Source of the DNA: Gammaproteobacteria bacterium
Lineage (GTDB): Bacteria > Pseudomonadota > Gammaproteobacteria > Comchoanobacterales > Comchoanobacteraceae
DNA: 8,831 nt
Direction of reading: 5' to 3'
Assembly: GCA_030829925.1 (NCBI GenBank)
Contig: JAURNZ010000077.1
Span: forward strand, 1 to 8,831
Positions within the stretch are counted from its first letter, which is position 1. Every line of letters begins with the position of its first letter. The notes under the pieces were generated by a model that saw nothing but the letters and a program-made list of their open reading frames with translations, ran no database searches and had not been told where the DNA came from. The position numbers and the translations under genes were made by a program. Of this stretch, positions 1 through 7,097 are shown one piece after another.

Positions 1-192
1 TGTACCTGCTGCATTGTATGATTGAGCATCACTTGCTGGAATGGCTAAACCAGTACCTGAAGCAACCACACCACCAAGGTAACGATCACTTTTAGCCTCT
101 GCAAGCATTTGATCATCAGGAGATTGACTACAACCAGCCAACACCATGCTACCTAATGCAATTGTTAAAACTGTTTTATAATTTAGATTCAT
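1..192 (-). CDS. Lipoprotein, C-terminus cut off by window edge
   Basis: The frame is open from an ATG at 192 to the left edge, giving 64 visible residues with the stop outside the window. The N-terminus is a lipoprotein signal: MNLNYK, a hydrophobic stretch, then the lipobox LAGC at residues 18-21, so Cys21 should be lipidated. Residue +2 is Ser, which under the E. coli Lol rule predicts export to the outer membrane. The mature part is polar and then Gly/Ala/Ser-rich, with no domain I recognise. An AGGGA ribosome binding site lies about 9 bases upstream of the ATG. Only 25 bases separate it from the glycine-zipper lipoprotein gene on the same strand, so the two are probably co-transcribed. 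A role in the cell envelope is inferred from the lipobox alone. Confidence 0.8.
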   Translation of the reverse strand, partial: MNLNYKTVLTIALGSMVLAGCSQSPDDQMLAEAKSDRYLGGVVASGTGLAIPASDAQSYNAAGT

Positions 193-217
193 AATAATGT
201 CCCTAATTTTTGTATAA

Positions 218-463
218 TCATTTATTGCTTTCAGTTTGATCGACAGAAGAACCTAACTTACTACCGACAGCTGCACCAGCAAGAGTCCCAGCAATTGTTG
301 CAGCCGTTTGACCACTACCATCACCAACGTTTGAACCTGCGATACCACCAATAGCTGCACCAATCAAAGCGCCACCTTGTTCGTTAGATAAACCATCTCC
401 ATCGCAACCAAACAATACTGAAGAAGCAACAATTGTTGTAAGTAAAAATTTTTTTTGATTCAT
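218..463 (-). CDS. Small glycine-zipper lipoprotein
   Basis: This gene encodes 81 residues. It starts with a lipoprotein signal peptide ending in the lipobox LFGC (residues 17-20), so Cys20 should be lipidated. The rest contains two glycine zippers. Gly31, 35, 39, 43 and 47 are spaced every four residues, as are Gly59, 63, 67 and 71. This is the pattern of glycine-zipper 2TM (SlyB/OsmB/Rick_17kDa-like) proteins, in which two packed hydrophobic helices associate with a membrane. Residue +2 is Asp21, the classical inner-membrane retention signal in E. coli. The next lipoprotein gene downstream has Ser there. A GGAG ribosome binding site lies 8-9 bases upstream of the ATG. The exact function of such small envelope lipoproteins is generally unknown. 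Family assignment is fairly sure and function is not. Confidence 0.85.
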   Translation of the reverse strand: MNQKKFLLTTIVASSVLFGCDGDGLSNEQGGALIGAAIGGIAGSNVGDGSGQTAATIAGTLAGAAVGSKLGSSVDQTESNK

Positions 464-500
464 GATTAAACTCCATTTTAAAAATTAAACCCTTACACAT

Positions 501-506
501 ATTGTA
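501..506 (-). promoter_or_regulatory. Possible -10 element for the lipoprotein operon
   Basis: Read on the minus strand, these bases are TACAAT, a 5/6 match to the sigma-70 -10 consensus. It lies about 38 bases upstream of the ATG at 463 and would give a short leader containing the GGAG site. No convincing -35 hexamer stands at the right distance, because the upstream stretch is A/T-rich. It is therefore only a weak promoter call. Confidence 0.3.
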
Positions 507-577
507 GACCAAAAATGAAAATATTTATTTTTTTTTTGATTTGTGTTAACATAACATCTTTGAAAGCTTGTATCAAT

Positions 578-1207
578 ATGAAATTTATAAAAAAATATAT
601 CAGCTTATACATTATTACAATGATTTTACCAGGCACAGCTGTTCCAGAAGGAACAAAGCTGCCGAGGGCCGAAGTCATGAAAATATTATATAAAGCCTAT
701 ACAAAAGCCAAAAAGGAGCAACTCACTCAATCTCCTATCGTAACAGTCGTAGATTATTCATTGCCCTCAAGCCAACCAAGGTTGTGGGTCATGGACATGA
801 ACGACCATAGCATCATTAAAAATACCACCGTTGCACACGGCAAATACTCAGGCCAAGCTTTAACAACCTCTTTTTCTAACCAAGAAGGTTCATTAAAATC
901 AAGCCTAGGTGTTTTTTTAACAGGTGATACCTATCAAGGCAAACATGGTAAATCCATGCGTCTCAAAGGATTAGAAAAAGGCTTTAATGATAACGCAGAA
1001 AAAAGAGGCATTGTCGTACATGGTGCAAAATATGTACACCGCACTTGTAATAACGCCATTGGCATGTGTAACGGAAGAAGCTTTGGCTGTCCTGCCGTAT
1101 CTGATAAAGAAGTTAAAGCCATCATAGAAAACACACAATCAGGCTCACTTTGGGTATCTTATTACCCTGATCAGCAATGGCTGACACATTCTGACTTTTT
1201 AGCCTAA
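578..1207 (+). CDS. Murein L,D-transpeptidase catalytic domain family protein (YkuD_2-like), secreted
   Basis: This protein (209 residues from ATG 578) matches the YkuD_2-type L,D-transpeptidases, periplasmic enzymes that form or exchange 3-3 cross-links in peptidoglycan through a catalytic cysteine. The diagnostic block is near the C-terminus: RGIVVHGA with His148, followed by RSFGCPAV with the nucleophile Cys171. Earlier family features are VAHGKYSG (about residues 86-93), TSFSN, LGVFLTG and LKGLEKGFNDNA. The N-terminus MKFIKKYISLYII looks like a signal peptide, perhaps cleaved after Gly-Thr-Ala. I prefer ATG 578 because it gives a plausible signal peptide and has a weak GAAAG site 11 bases upstream. 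ATG 515, 21 codons earlier, is also in frame and begins hydrophobically, but has no visible ribosome binding site. Two additional cysteines (157 and 164) sit between the catalytic His and Cys. It diverges from the lipoprotein genes. Confidence 0.88.
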   Translation: MKFIKKYISLYIITMILPGTAVPEGTKLPRAEVMKILYKAYTKAKKEQLTQSPIVTVVDYSLPSSQPRLWVMDMNDHSIIKNTTVAHGKYSGQALTTSFSNQEGSLKSSLGVFLTGDTYQGKHGKSMRLKGLEKGFNDNAEKRGIVVHGAKYVHRTCNNAIGMCNGRSFGCPAVSDKEVKAIIENTQSGSLWVSYYPDQQWLTHSDFLA

Positions 1208-1222
1208 CTAAAATTTTTTTTT
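1197..1222 (+). terminator. Weak candidate rho-independent terminator after the transpeptidase gene
   Basis: TTTTAG and CTAAAA can form a perfect 6-bp stem around the 5-base loop CCTAA, which includes the stop codon. Nine T residues follow directly. The stem contains only one G-C pair, so it would be unstable. The T-run and the position at the gene end make it plausible but not convincing. Confidence 0.35.
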
Positions 1223-1224
1223 AC

Positions 1225-1254
1225 TTTACACAACGACCTTTTTTAAGCTTTAAT
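1225..1254 (+). promoter_or_regulatory. Candidate sigma-70 promoter for the A-B operon
   Basis: TTTACA at 1225-1230 (5/6 match to TTGACA) is followed after 18 bases by TTTAAT at 1249-1254 (5/6 match to TATAAT). Transcription would start near 1261, giving a leader of about 20 bases. That leader contains a strong AGGAG ribosome binding site at 1267-1271, 8 bases before ATG 1280. It sits in the only intergenic gap ahead of the two large + strand genes. Confidence 0.5.
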
Positions 1255-1279
1255 AGATTAATAGCTAGGAGAGGTCTAT

Positions 1280-3163
1280 ATGCCAAAAAATGTAATTCAA
1301 ACAAAAATAAACAAACTTCGCAGCGATTACTTAGCAATTGCTTCATTAATCCCTTTAAAATCTAGTTATTACAAGAAAGGTGAAACCACCTCAAATCATA
1401 ATTACTTCATCTATGGTTTAGCACTCTTTTTCTGCGTAGGTATTTTAGCCGGGCTACTTACAGGTTTTGGTGCTGCAGCACCGATCATTAGCGCCATCGT
1501 TTCAATACTTGGTGCCAACATGCAAATTGGCATGATTGCCCTAACCGTTTTTGCATTGTATGCCATTCCTTGGGCGCTGGTGTATATTCCAACAGTTGGT
1601 AGTAAAATTCGTAGCTGGTGGGAAGGCATGACAGGAAACAAAAATGTTAAAATGCATACTAAAGCGCTTGAGACAGCCCATTACGCTTTGGAAATGTTAT
1701 ATAGAAAAGAAATTAGATTACTTGAAAAAGGCCAAATATCAGAAAGCAAATTAACTACTCAAAGTGCTTTGAGTTCTCTTGCAATGATATTAGAAAAATT
1801 ACACTATTCTTCTTCAGCAAGCGATGATAGTCTTGAAAATTTATCTGAAAAATTGAAAAGTATTACTGAGATTACAGATTTAAACAAATTTAAGACTGAC
1901 ATTGCTAATTTAGCATACTTTGAAGATTTCCAACCTCAAGAACATTTCGGATCCAGGCTTAATTTCGGACCCAGGCTTAATGAGTCTCAAAAGTATAAAC
2001 AACTTTTCGTTTATAATAATATGCACAGAATGGGGATTAGCTCCAGCCCCACTAAGGAAGACCTAAGTAGAACCAAAACACTTAACAAGCTAATGAGGCA
2101 AGTAGTTTGGGGCAAAATACGTGAACAAGATGAAAGCAAGCGTTTTTACAGCGGTATTGCCAATAAGTTAGCATCAGCCCTTGGATGGATAAATGCATTG
2201 ATTGCAAACTCAACAGGTACAGCGCTAGCACCTTTATTTATTTTTTCTGCTGTATTCATGGTGTTTGCACCTACAGCCATACTGCCATTTTATTTATCCT
2301 TGTTCTTAGTTTCACTCTTTGGACTCGCAGGGTTTGTGGCAGCATATGGCTTAACCAAAGCAAGCATTGAAAAATGTATGTCTAAAGCAGCTGATTTTTT
2401 CATTGATAAAGAGCTAGCTAATTACAAAAAGCAAAAATTCGCAAATAAATACAGATCAGGCATTCTAAAAAAACCATGGTCCTATTTCAAAGACATTGTT
2501 AAATACTATGGTCTTTTACCCTTAACCATGTCTTTATTTTTAGCCATGGGAATCGCAAGTTTTAACTTCTTAGCAGGTGTTACTGTTGGCCATCTCATCC
2601 TAAACCCACTCATGCTGACTGACCCTATCGCAGTTGCATCTTTTGGCATCAAATCTCTAACAGGCCTTCATGCAGTAGAAATGTTTTTCGGGGTTGTAGG
2701 ATTTGTGTTCACAGTGATTGCGGTTACACCCTTAATGGTTAATGCATGGCAGTCATTCATGAAGTCGCTCACATTGGAGCCACTTTCACAAAACAAAGGC
2801 ATTGCTTTCACTGCACTGGTTTCAACAACCATCAACACCATATTATTGGCCCGTATGTTAATGAGACCAGGCTCACCGATGGATCTATTCCTAGGCACAG
2901 GTTTTCCAATATTAGTAAAAACCATTGCCATTCTAGCCACTGTGTCTATCTTTTTACTTGGCTTTGCGCTGTTTTACATGGGCATTAAAGAAATGTTTGC
3001 ACATCGTGGGCATGATTTTGGCACCATCATTCGTGACAACTATCACTTAGCACCATCCTATGAATTTGGCACTAAGCCACTACCTAAGGCTATAGTGCAT
3101 GATTTCAAGTTTAGAACTAAAGCAGAATTTGATACCAACAATAGCCCCAAAGAGATGATATAA
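1280..3163 (+). CDS. Polytopic membrane protein of unknown function (gene A), paralogue of gene B
   Basis: This 627-residue protein belongs to no family I recognise. Its start is well supported by AGGAG 8 bases before the ATG. It has no cleavable signal peptide. Two membrane segments come early (about 43-78 and 84-104), with GFGAAAPIISAIVS and YAIPWALVYIP as strong motifs. A hydrophilic, helix-rich region (about 105-295) follows. About six further membrane segments lie at about 298-356, 411-440, 464-487, 505-525 and 540-568, with the motifs TALAPL, ASFNFLAGVT, FTVIAV and RPGSPMDLF (529-537). The tail of about 47 residues is polar. The same motifs recur in the same order in gene B, which begins 2 bases after this stop, so the two are tandem duplicates in one operon. 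A near-perfect 6-residue repeat (FGSRLN, FGPRLN at 223-234) lies in the soluble region. Function is unknown. Possibilities include transporter-like or secreted membrane-inserting proteins, with no transporter signature seen. Confidence 0.9.
   Translation: MPKNVIQTKINKLRSDYLAIASLIPLKSSYYKKGETTSNHNYFIYGLALFFCVGILAGLLTGFGAAAPIISAIVSILGANMQIGMIALTVFALYAIPWALVYIPTVGSKIRSWWEGMTGNKNVKMHTKALETAHYALEMLYRKEIRLLEKGQISESKLTTQSALSSLAMILEKLHYSSSASDDSLENLSEKLKSITEITDLNKFKTDIANLAYFEDFQPQEHFGSRLNFGPRLNESQKYKQLFVYNNMHRMGISSSPTKEDLSRTKTLNKLMRQVVWGKIREQDESKRFYSGIANKLASALGWINALIANSTGTALAPLFIFSAVFMVFAPTAILPFYLSLFLVSLFGLAGFVAAYGLTKASIEKCMSKAADFFIDKELANYKKQKFANKYRSGILKKPWSYFKDIVKYYGLLPLTMSLFLAMGIASFNFLAGVTVGHLILNPLMLTDPIAVASFGIKSLTGLHAVEMFFGVVGFVFTVIAVTPLMVNAWQSFMKSLTLEPLSQNKGIAFTALVSTTINTILLARMLMRPGSPMDLFLGTGFPILVKTIAILATVSIFLLGFALFYMGIKEMFAHRGHDFGTIIRDNYHLAPSYEFGTKPLPKAIVHDFKFRTKAEFDTNNSPKEMI
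1945..1980 (+). repeat. 18-bp tandem duplication inside gene A
   Basis: Two adjacent 18-base copies (1945-1962 and 1963-1980) are identical except for one base (atcc versus accc in the middle). They keep the frame and encode FGSRLN followed by FGPRLN in the soluble domain of gene A. Gene B shows no counterpart. The near identity suggests a recent slippage duplication. Confidence 0.85.
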
Positions 3164-3165
3164 AA

Positions 3166-5124
3166 GTGTCTCTAGAGCTTATTAAGGACTACCATTACAT
3201 CGCTAGACGCATCGCTTTAAAGAATAGTCTATATCAATCAGAAGAGGCACCCTCGTGGTCAGAAAAGGCTTTATACTATATTTGTCTTTTCTTTATAGTT
3301 GTGATTCTTGCAGGTATATTAACTGGTTTTGGGCAGGCAGCCCCAATCATCAGTGCCATTGTTTCTTTATTTCCAGAAGTTAGCATACAAATTGGTTATA
3401 TGGCATTGATGGTATTCAGCCTTTATGCAATCCCTTGGGCACTTGTTTATATACCTGACATTAGCAATCTATTTAGAAATGGATGGGAAAATTTTAAAAA
3501 CCCAAGTGCCACACACAACCAAAATTCAATTGCTTTAGAACGTGCGCATAACATCCTTGCCATGTTCTATCGTAAATCAATGAAACGATCTCAAAACAAG
3601 GACTTTAACCCTAGTAAAAAAGATGCCTTAAAACATGTGGGCAACATACTTATTAAACTTGCCATTCTTGATGCAGTCGATGACTACATGTCAAATAAAA
3701 AAACTTTTCATGAATACAATAAATTCTATAAAAACATCGCCGCAAGAGATTCCTTTAAACTCGGGTTCCACCTGCACCAAAAATGTGCAGAAAAGAGTGC
3801 AAACGATTCTGAATTATTTGAAAATTTACTCCAAGAGACTGCTGAGTTACACTTAAAGCAAAAAGCCCCTGAAAAAAAACATTTAGATTATTTAAACCAT
3901 TATTTAAAAGGCGTTAGAAATACATCTAACAATAAATTTGATTCTAATATAGCAACCCTTTTAGAAATGAACGGTTTTCAAACCGAAAATATTGTCAATT
4001 TTAGAAAAGAACTTCTAGATGTGTCACCAAGTAGCGCATATACTGCAACAGAATATAAACAAGTCTCTCAAAAATTATGGGCAATACAATGTAAAGTAGA
4101 TGAAAACATATCTTATTGGTCAAAGACTTCTGAAAAACTTGGCACTGTATTAGGCTTTTTAAACGCAGCCATCGCCAATGTTTCAGGGACTGCATTAGCA
4201 CCACTTTATATTATTGCAACCATACTTATGATATATGCTGTCCCAAATGCTATTTTACCCTTTTATCTATCTTTAACTTTAGTCAGTGCATTTGCTGCTT
4301 CTGGATTTGTGTCTTCTTATGGGATTACCCGAAAAAGCATTGAAAAAGCGTTCGTGAATATGGCAAACGCCATCTTAGATGTTGATAAATCCCAAAGACC
4401 CCATAAACAATTTTCATATGATGGCAACATACTCTTAAAACCATTCCATTATCTATGGTACCTAACAAAACGCCACTACCCTGTTGTGATGGCACTTTTC
4501 ATCTCATTGGCCATTGCGAGCTTTAATTTCCTTGCAGGCGTTACCTTTGCACATATTTTACTTAACCCAAGCATGATCATGCACCCAACTCAAGTAGCCA
4601 CCTTCAGCATTCAAAGTTTGGCATCTCTTCACGTATTCGAACTTGCTTTCGGAATCATTGGGTTTACATTTACCGTGATTGCTGTTGCACCTTTGATGAT
4701 TTGTGCATGGAAAAACTTTATCAAGGCCAACAAGCTAGAACATTTTACAACCAAACCAACCCTTGCAATGGCTGCTGCTTTAACCAGCATAGTTAACACA
4801 GCATTGATGTTTAGAATGATGCTCAGGCCAGGCTCTCCCCTAGACTTGTTTTTTGGTGCTACGCCATGGGTCATTAATATCATGACTTATGTTGCGCCAC
4901 TTTGTATTTTAGTCCTTGGCTTTGCCTTGTTTTACATGGGTCTTCAAACCATGCTCAACGACCGTGGTAGAAACATATTTGAGATCTATAACGAGACACT
5001 CGCATTGAAAGCCGATTACAACCTGTCTGCCTCTCTACCCGAACTTAAACCAGTTGCTGGCACTAACAAAAATAATTCTTCATCACCACTCGATTCCGAT
5101 CCAGTAAAAACATTCGGAGTGTAA
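3166..5124 (+). CDS. Polytopic membrane protein of unknown function (gene B), paralogue of gene A
   Basis: This 652-residue protein starts with GTG, 2 bases after the stop of gene A. A modest AGAGA ribosome binding site lies about 10 bases upstream inside the end of A, so translational coupling is likely. It repeats the layout of A: an early membrane pair (about 35-96) with GFGQAAPIISAIVS and YAIPWALVYIP, then a soluble domain (about 97-325) somewhat longer than in A and poorly conserved. Membrane segments with GTALAPL, ILPFYLSL, ASFNFLAGVT, FTVIAVAPLM, RPGSPLDLFFG (554-564) and GFALFYMG follow. The post-membrane tail is 48 residues, almost the same length as in A but dissimilar in sequence. 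The last 36 or so codons overlap the 3' end of gene C on the opposite strand. The membrane core is much better conserved between A and B than the soluble domain. No known family is recognised. Confidence 0.9.
   Translation: MSLELIKDYHYIARRIALKNSLYQSEEAPSWSEKALYYICLFFIVVILAGILTGFGQAAPIISAIVSLFPEVSIQIGYMALMVFSLYAIPWALVYIPDISNLFRNGWENFKNPSATHNQNSIALERAHNILAMFYRKSMKRSQNKDFNPSKKDALKHVGNILIKLAILDAVDDYMSNKKTFHEYNKFYKNIAARDSFKLGFHLHQKCAEKSANDSELFENLLQETAELHLKQKAPEKKHLDYLNHYLKGVRNTSNNKFDSNIATLLEMNGFQTENIVNFRKELLDVSPSSAYTATEYKQVSQKLWAIQCKVDENISYWSKTSEKLGTVLGFLNAAIANVSGTALAPLYIIATILMIYAVPNAILPFYLSLTLVSAFAASGFVSSYGITRKSIEKAFVNMANAILDVDKSQRPHKQFSYDGNILLKPFHYLWYLTKRHYPVVMALFISLAIASFNFLAGVTFAHILLNPSMIMHPTQVATFSIQSLASLHVFELAFGIIGFTFTVIAVAPLMICAWKNFIKANKLEHFTTKPTLAMAAALTSIVNTALMFRMMLRPGSPLDLFFGATPWVINIMTYVAPLCILVLGFALFYMGLQTMLNDRGRNIFEIYNETLALKADYNLSASLPELKPVAGTNKNNSSSPLDSDPVKTFGV
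5016..5124. other. 109-bp antisense overlap of the 3' ends of genes B and C
   Basis: The stop of C (minus strand, 5016-5018) lies inside B, whose stop is at 5122-5124 inside C. The frames are phased so that the third codon positions of both genes coincide, and first positions face second positions. Both encoded tails look credible. The B tail has the same length as the A tail, and the C tail resembles the D tail (TSQ, N-V/L-F, acidic run, ExxxLL). No terminator hairpin is visible in the overlap, so convergent transcripts may overlap too. Confidence 0.85.
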
Positions 5125-7001
5125 TCAATTGCATGATCTGTAAACAGATTGGATGGTGTTAATTCTTGGCTTGTTTTTCCAGACAGATCTCGTGCCACAA
5201 TGAACTTCCTTTCATCAGTTTCATGAACCATGACAGATGAGACATAAAAACTAAAAAACAAGATACTGGATGTTATTGCGATAAACCCTGCCAAACCAGT
5301 TCCTACAATAGGCAGCAATGCTGTAAATACAGTCACCATAGACGCAAATACACAAATTGATCCAATAGAGCCTTTCATAGATACATGCCAACGCCATTGT
5401 TTGGTTGCAGACATTAAAAGCGCAAAGACAACTGTCGCTGCACAAGTAATTAATAAGAAGCTTGAAAATGGAGTAATGCTCCAAAATGCAAACAGTATGG
5501 GAATTAAATGCGCATTCATAACAAAGACCGTGACCATCGCACCCACAACCGCTAAATTCATCATGACTGGAACACGTTTTTTATATAAATCTGATAAATA
5601 GTAATGCCATCTTGGATATGATGCATAAAGTCTTTTCCCCATCATAGTAGTAATCGCTATCATGGTGGAAATAAATACAACAATTGCTAGCGAAAGGACA
5701 ACAGGGGTTGCTGGAAAAGCTAAATAAAAACCAAGGGCATTAATAATCCCAATCCCAACCGCAGCAGGAATTGTTGCTGATATAGTAAAAATATTCCTTG
5801 GCTTTTTCATTGCTTGCCATAGATCGCGCCATTTGTTTTTATTTTTCAACCATAATGTCATGCGATAACCAAAATTATTAAATGCTTCTTGGATGTCTAA
5901 CCGAGTAACCAAGTATGAACCTATGGCACATAAACCTGCAAAAGCAATTTTTATGCTCCATCCAAGCGCACCTGAGGCAGTAAAAATAGATAATGTGCCA
6001 CCACCCAACCAAAAAATAAATTGACCCAATGCAAAAAATGCACCCAATCCAATCAATACATTGACAGCCACATTCATATAAGAAACAAAAACACCTACTT
6101 GCTTGCTATGCTTGATAATGGCTTGGCTTTCAATATAACTACCTTCATCATCATGCATTAAAGGTTCATATAATTTCTTTATTTCAGACCTAAACACTTC
6201 ATGTTCCGCACCGTTAAATTCTTTTAATGCAGATTGAATGATCCCTACAATTTGTTGGTCCAATGTGTTTTCTTTGGTGAGTCTATTTTGTAAAACATCG
6301 TATAGTGCTGCCTGAAAGGGTTTATAATAAGTATCCCAAACAAAGGCAACCCTTTCATCAAAGACTTGATATAAATGACCGTCAAAGCCATTTAAACCCT
6401 CAACTTTGTTGACTAATTCCTGACGCCATTGAAGCAAATTAAGCCCATCCAGCCAATTAGATAGATTTTTTGTTTTTATTTCTCCAGTCGTCTTTCGTAT
6501 ATCAATGAGTTCAATGATTTTTTGATGCGCAATTTTATGGAGTTGTTGCTCAAATACATTGATAAAACTGTCATCTGAAAGTGCATCAGGAGTTAAAGAT
6601 ACCAAATCAAGACTAGAAAGAAATGCTTGTTGTGTATCACTTAATAAAAACAATCGCTTATGATCTCCTTGATAAACTTGACCATGCACTCGAACAAAAT
6701 CAGCCATAAGAAAATTTGCTTGAGCAACAGCGCTACAAAAACCCATGATCATTAAGCCTGGGTGTTGCGCAAAAATTGCTTTATTACTTGAATCATGGTC
6801 TAAATGACTCAATGCCATAATCGATGGCACACTGAGTAATCCTGTGGACACACCACTTAATAAACTTAAGAAAGCAAACGTGAATTGACCTGGATGCTTG
6901 GTATAGTGCTCATAAAAGCCACCATTCATAGCAATGGTATTATTTGGGATGAGTGATAGTTCAGACTCTAGTTGATGATATAAACTTTGTTGTTGTGGCA
7001 T
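5016..7001 (-). CDS. Polytopic membrane protein of unknown function (gene C), related to gene D
   Basis: I place the start at ATG 7001 (661 residues). A TTG two codons upstream is in frame but less likely, and neither has a strong ribosome binding site (only an AAAGAA stretch about 11 bases away). The protein has two early membrane segments (about 41-64 and 80-102). A soluble, largely helical region (about 103-300) follows, then about eight membrane segments (303-328, 343-366, 405-428, 431-454, 478-503, 509-531, 543-564, 567-591). It aligns with D along the membrane core, sharing FYxxxPxxPxxL, a YxSYxR motif and a following KR, and near the end TSQ with NLF. The tail (about 595-661) is polar and acidic with SSGDEELFLL. 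It overlaps gene B in antisense. A CTTAAG direct repeat lies just upstream. No known family is recognised; the tail and regulatory element make a secreted effector one hypothesis. Confidence 0.88.
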   Translation of the reverse strand: MPQQQSLYHQLESELSLIPNNTIAMNGGFYEHYTKHPGQFTFAFLSLLSGVSTGLLSVPSIMALSHLDHDSSNKAIFAQHPGLMIMGFCSAVAQANFLMADFVRVHGQVYQGDHKRLFLLSDTQQAFLSSLDLVSLTPDALSDDSFINVFEQQLHKIAHQKIIELIDIRKTTGEIKTKNLSNWLDGLNLLQWRQELVNKVEGLNGFDGHLYQVFDERVAFVWDTYYKPFQAALYDVLQNRLTKENTLDQQIVGIIQSALKEFNGAEHEVFRSEIKKLYEPLMHDDEGSYIESQAIIKHSKQVGVFVSYMNVAVNVLIGLGAFFALGQFIFWLGGGTLSIFTASGALGWSIKIAFAGLCAIGSYLVTRLDIQEAFNNFGYRMTLWLKNKNKWRDLWQAMKKPRNIFTISATIPAAVGIGIINALGFYLAFPATPVVLSLAIVVFISTMIAITTMMGKRLYASYPRWHYYLSDLYKKRVPVMMNLAVVGAMVTVFVMNAHLIPILFAFWSITPFSSFLLITCAATVVFALLMSATKQWRWHVSMKGSIGSICVFASMVTVFTALLPIVGTGLAGFIAITSSILFFSFYVSSVMVHETDERKFIVARDLSGKTSQELTPSNLFTDHAIDYTPNVFTGSESSGDEELFLLVPATGLSSGREADRL

Positions 7002-7040
7002 ATGCAATTATTCTTTTTTTACATGTACCATTTTCTACTT

Positions 7041-7073
7041 AAAACCTTAAGGAAACCTTAAGAAAAACCTTTG
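7041..7073 (-). promoter_or_regulatory. 11-bp direct repeats with CTTAAG-N5-CTTAAG, PmrA-box-like
   Basis: On the minus strand, three consecutive 11-base units read CAAAGGTTTTT (7073-7063), CTTAAGGTTTC (7062-7052) and CTTAAGGTTTT (7051-7041). The last two contain CTTAAG hexamers separated by exactly 5 bases (7046-7062). This fits the YTTAAK-N5-YTTAAK pattern of PmrA/BasR response-regulator sites, and direct repeats at one helical turn are typical of OmpR/PhoB-family binding. It lies 40-72 bases upstream of the C start, where an activator site near -35 is expected. A weak TACATG lies 18 bases beyond the second hexamer. The sequence match is direct; binding by a PmrA homologue is inferred. Confidence 0.5.
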
Positions 7074-7097
7074 ATAAAAAAACTCAATCAATCTCTA

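Noticed and set aside
515..577. Upstream ATG 515 as start of the L,D-transpeptidase
   Set aside because: It has no ribosome binding site, and it places a second hydrophobic stretch ahead of the signal peptide that starts at 578. It remains possible, so it is noted in the gene entry.
1242..1262. TTTAAG, TTTAAT and ATTAAT hexamers before gene A as a second PmrA-like box
   Set aside because: The hexamers are not spaced at 11 bp from each other. They are better explained by the -10 region and AT-richness.
4001..4204. Minus-strand open frame inside gene B
   Set aside because: It is an antisense shadow of the B coding region with no supporting start signal or protein features.
7002..7007. TTG start two codons upstream of ATG 7001 for gene C
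   Set aside because: An ATG is available six bases downstream, and the TTG has no better ribosome binding site.
7046..7062. Perfect inverted repeat CTTAAGG-AAA-CCTTAAG read as a terminator for gene D
   Set aside because: On the minus strand it is followed by GTTTTAAG rather than a T-run. The symmetry is a by-product of the CTTAAG palindromes in an 11-bp direct repeat, so a binding site is more likely.
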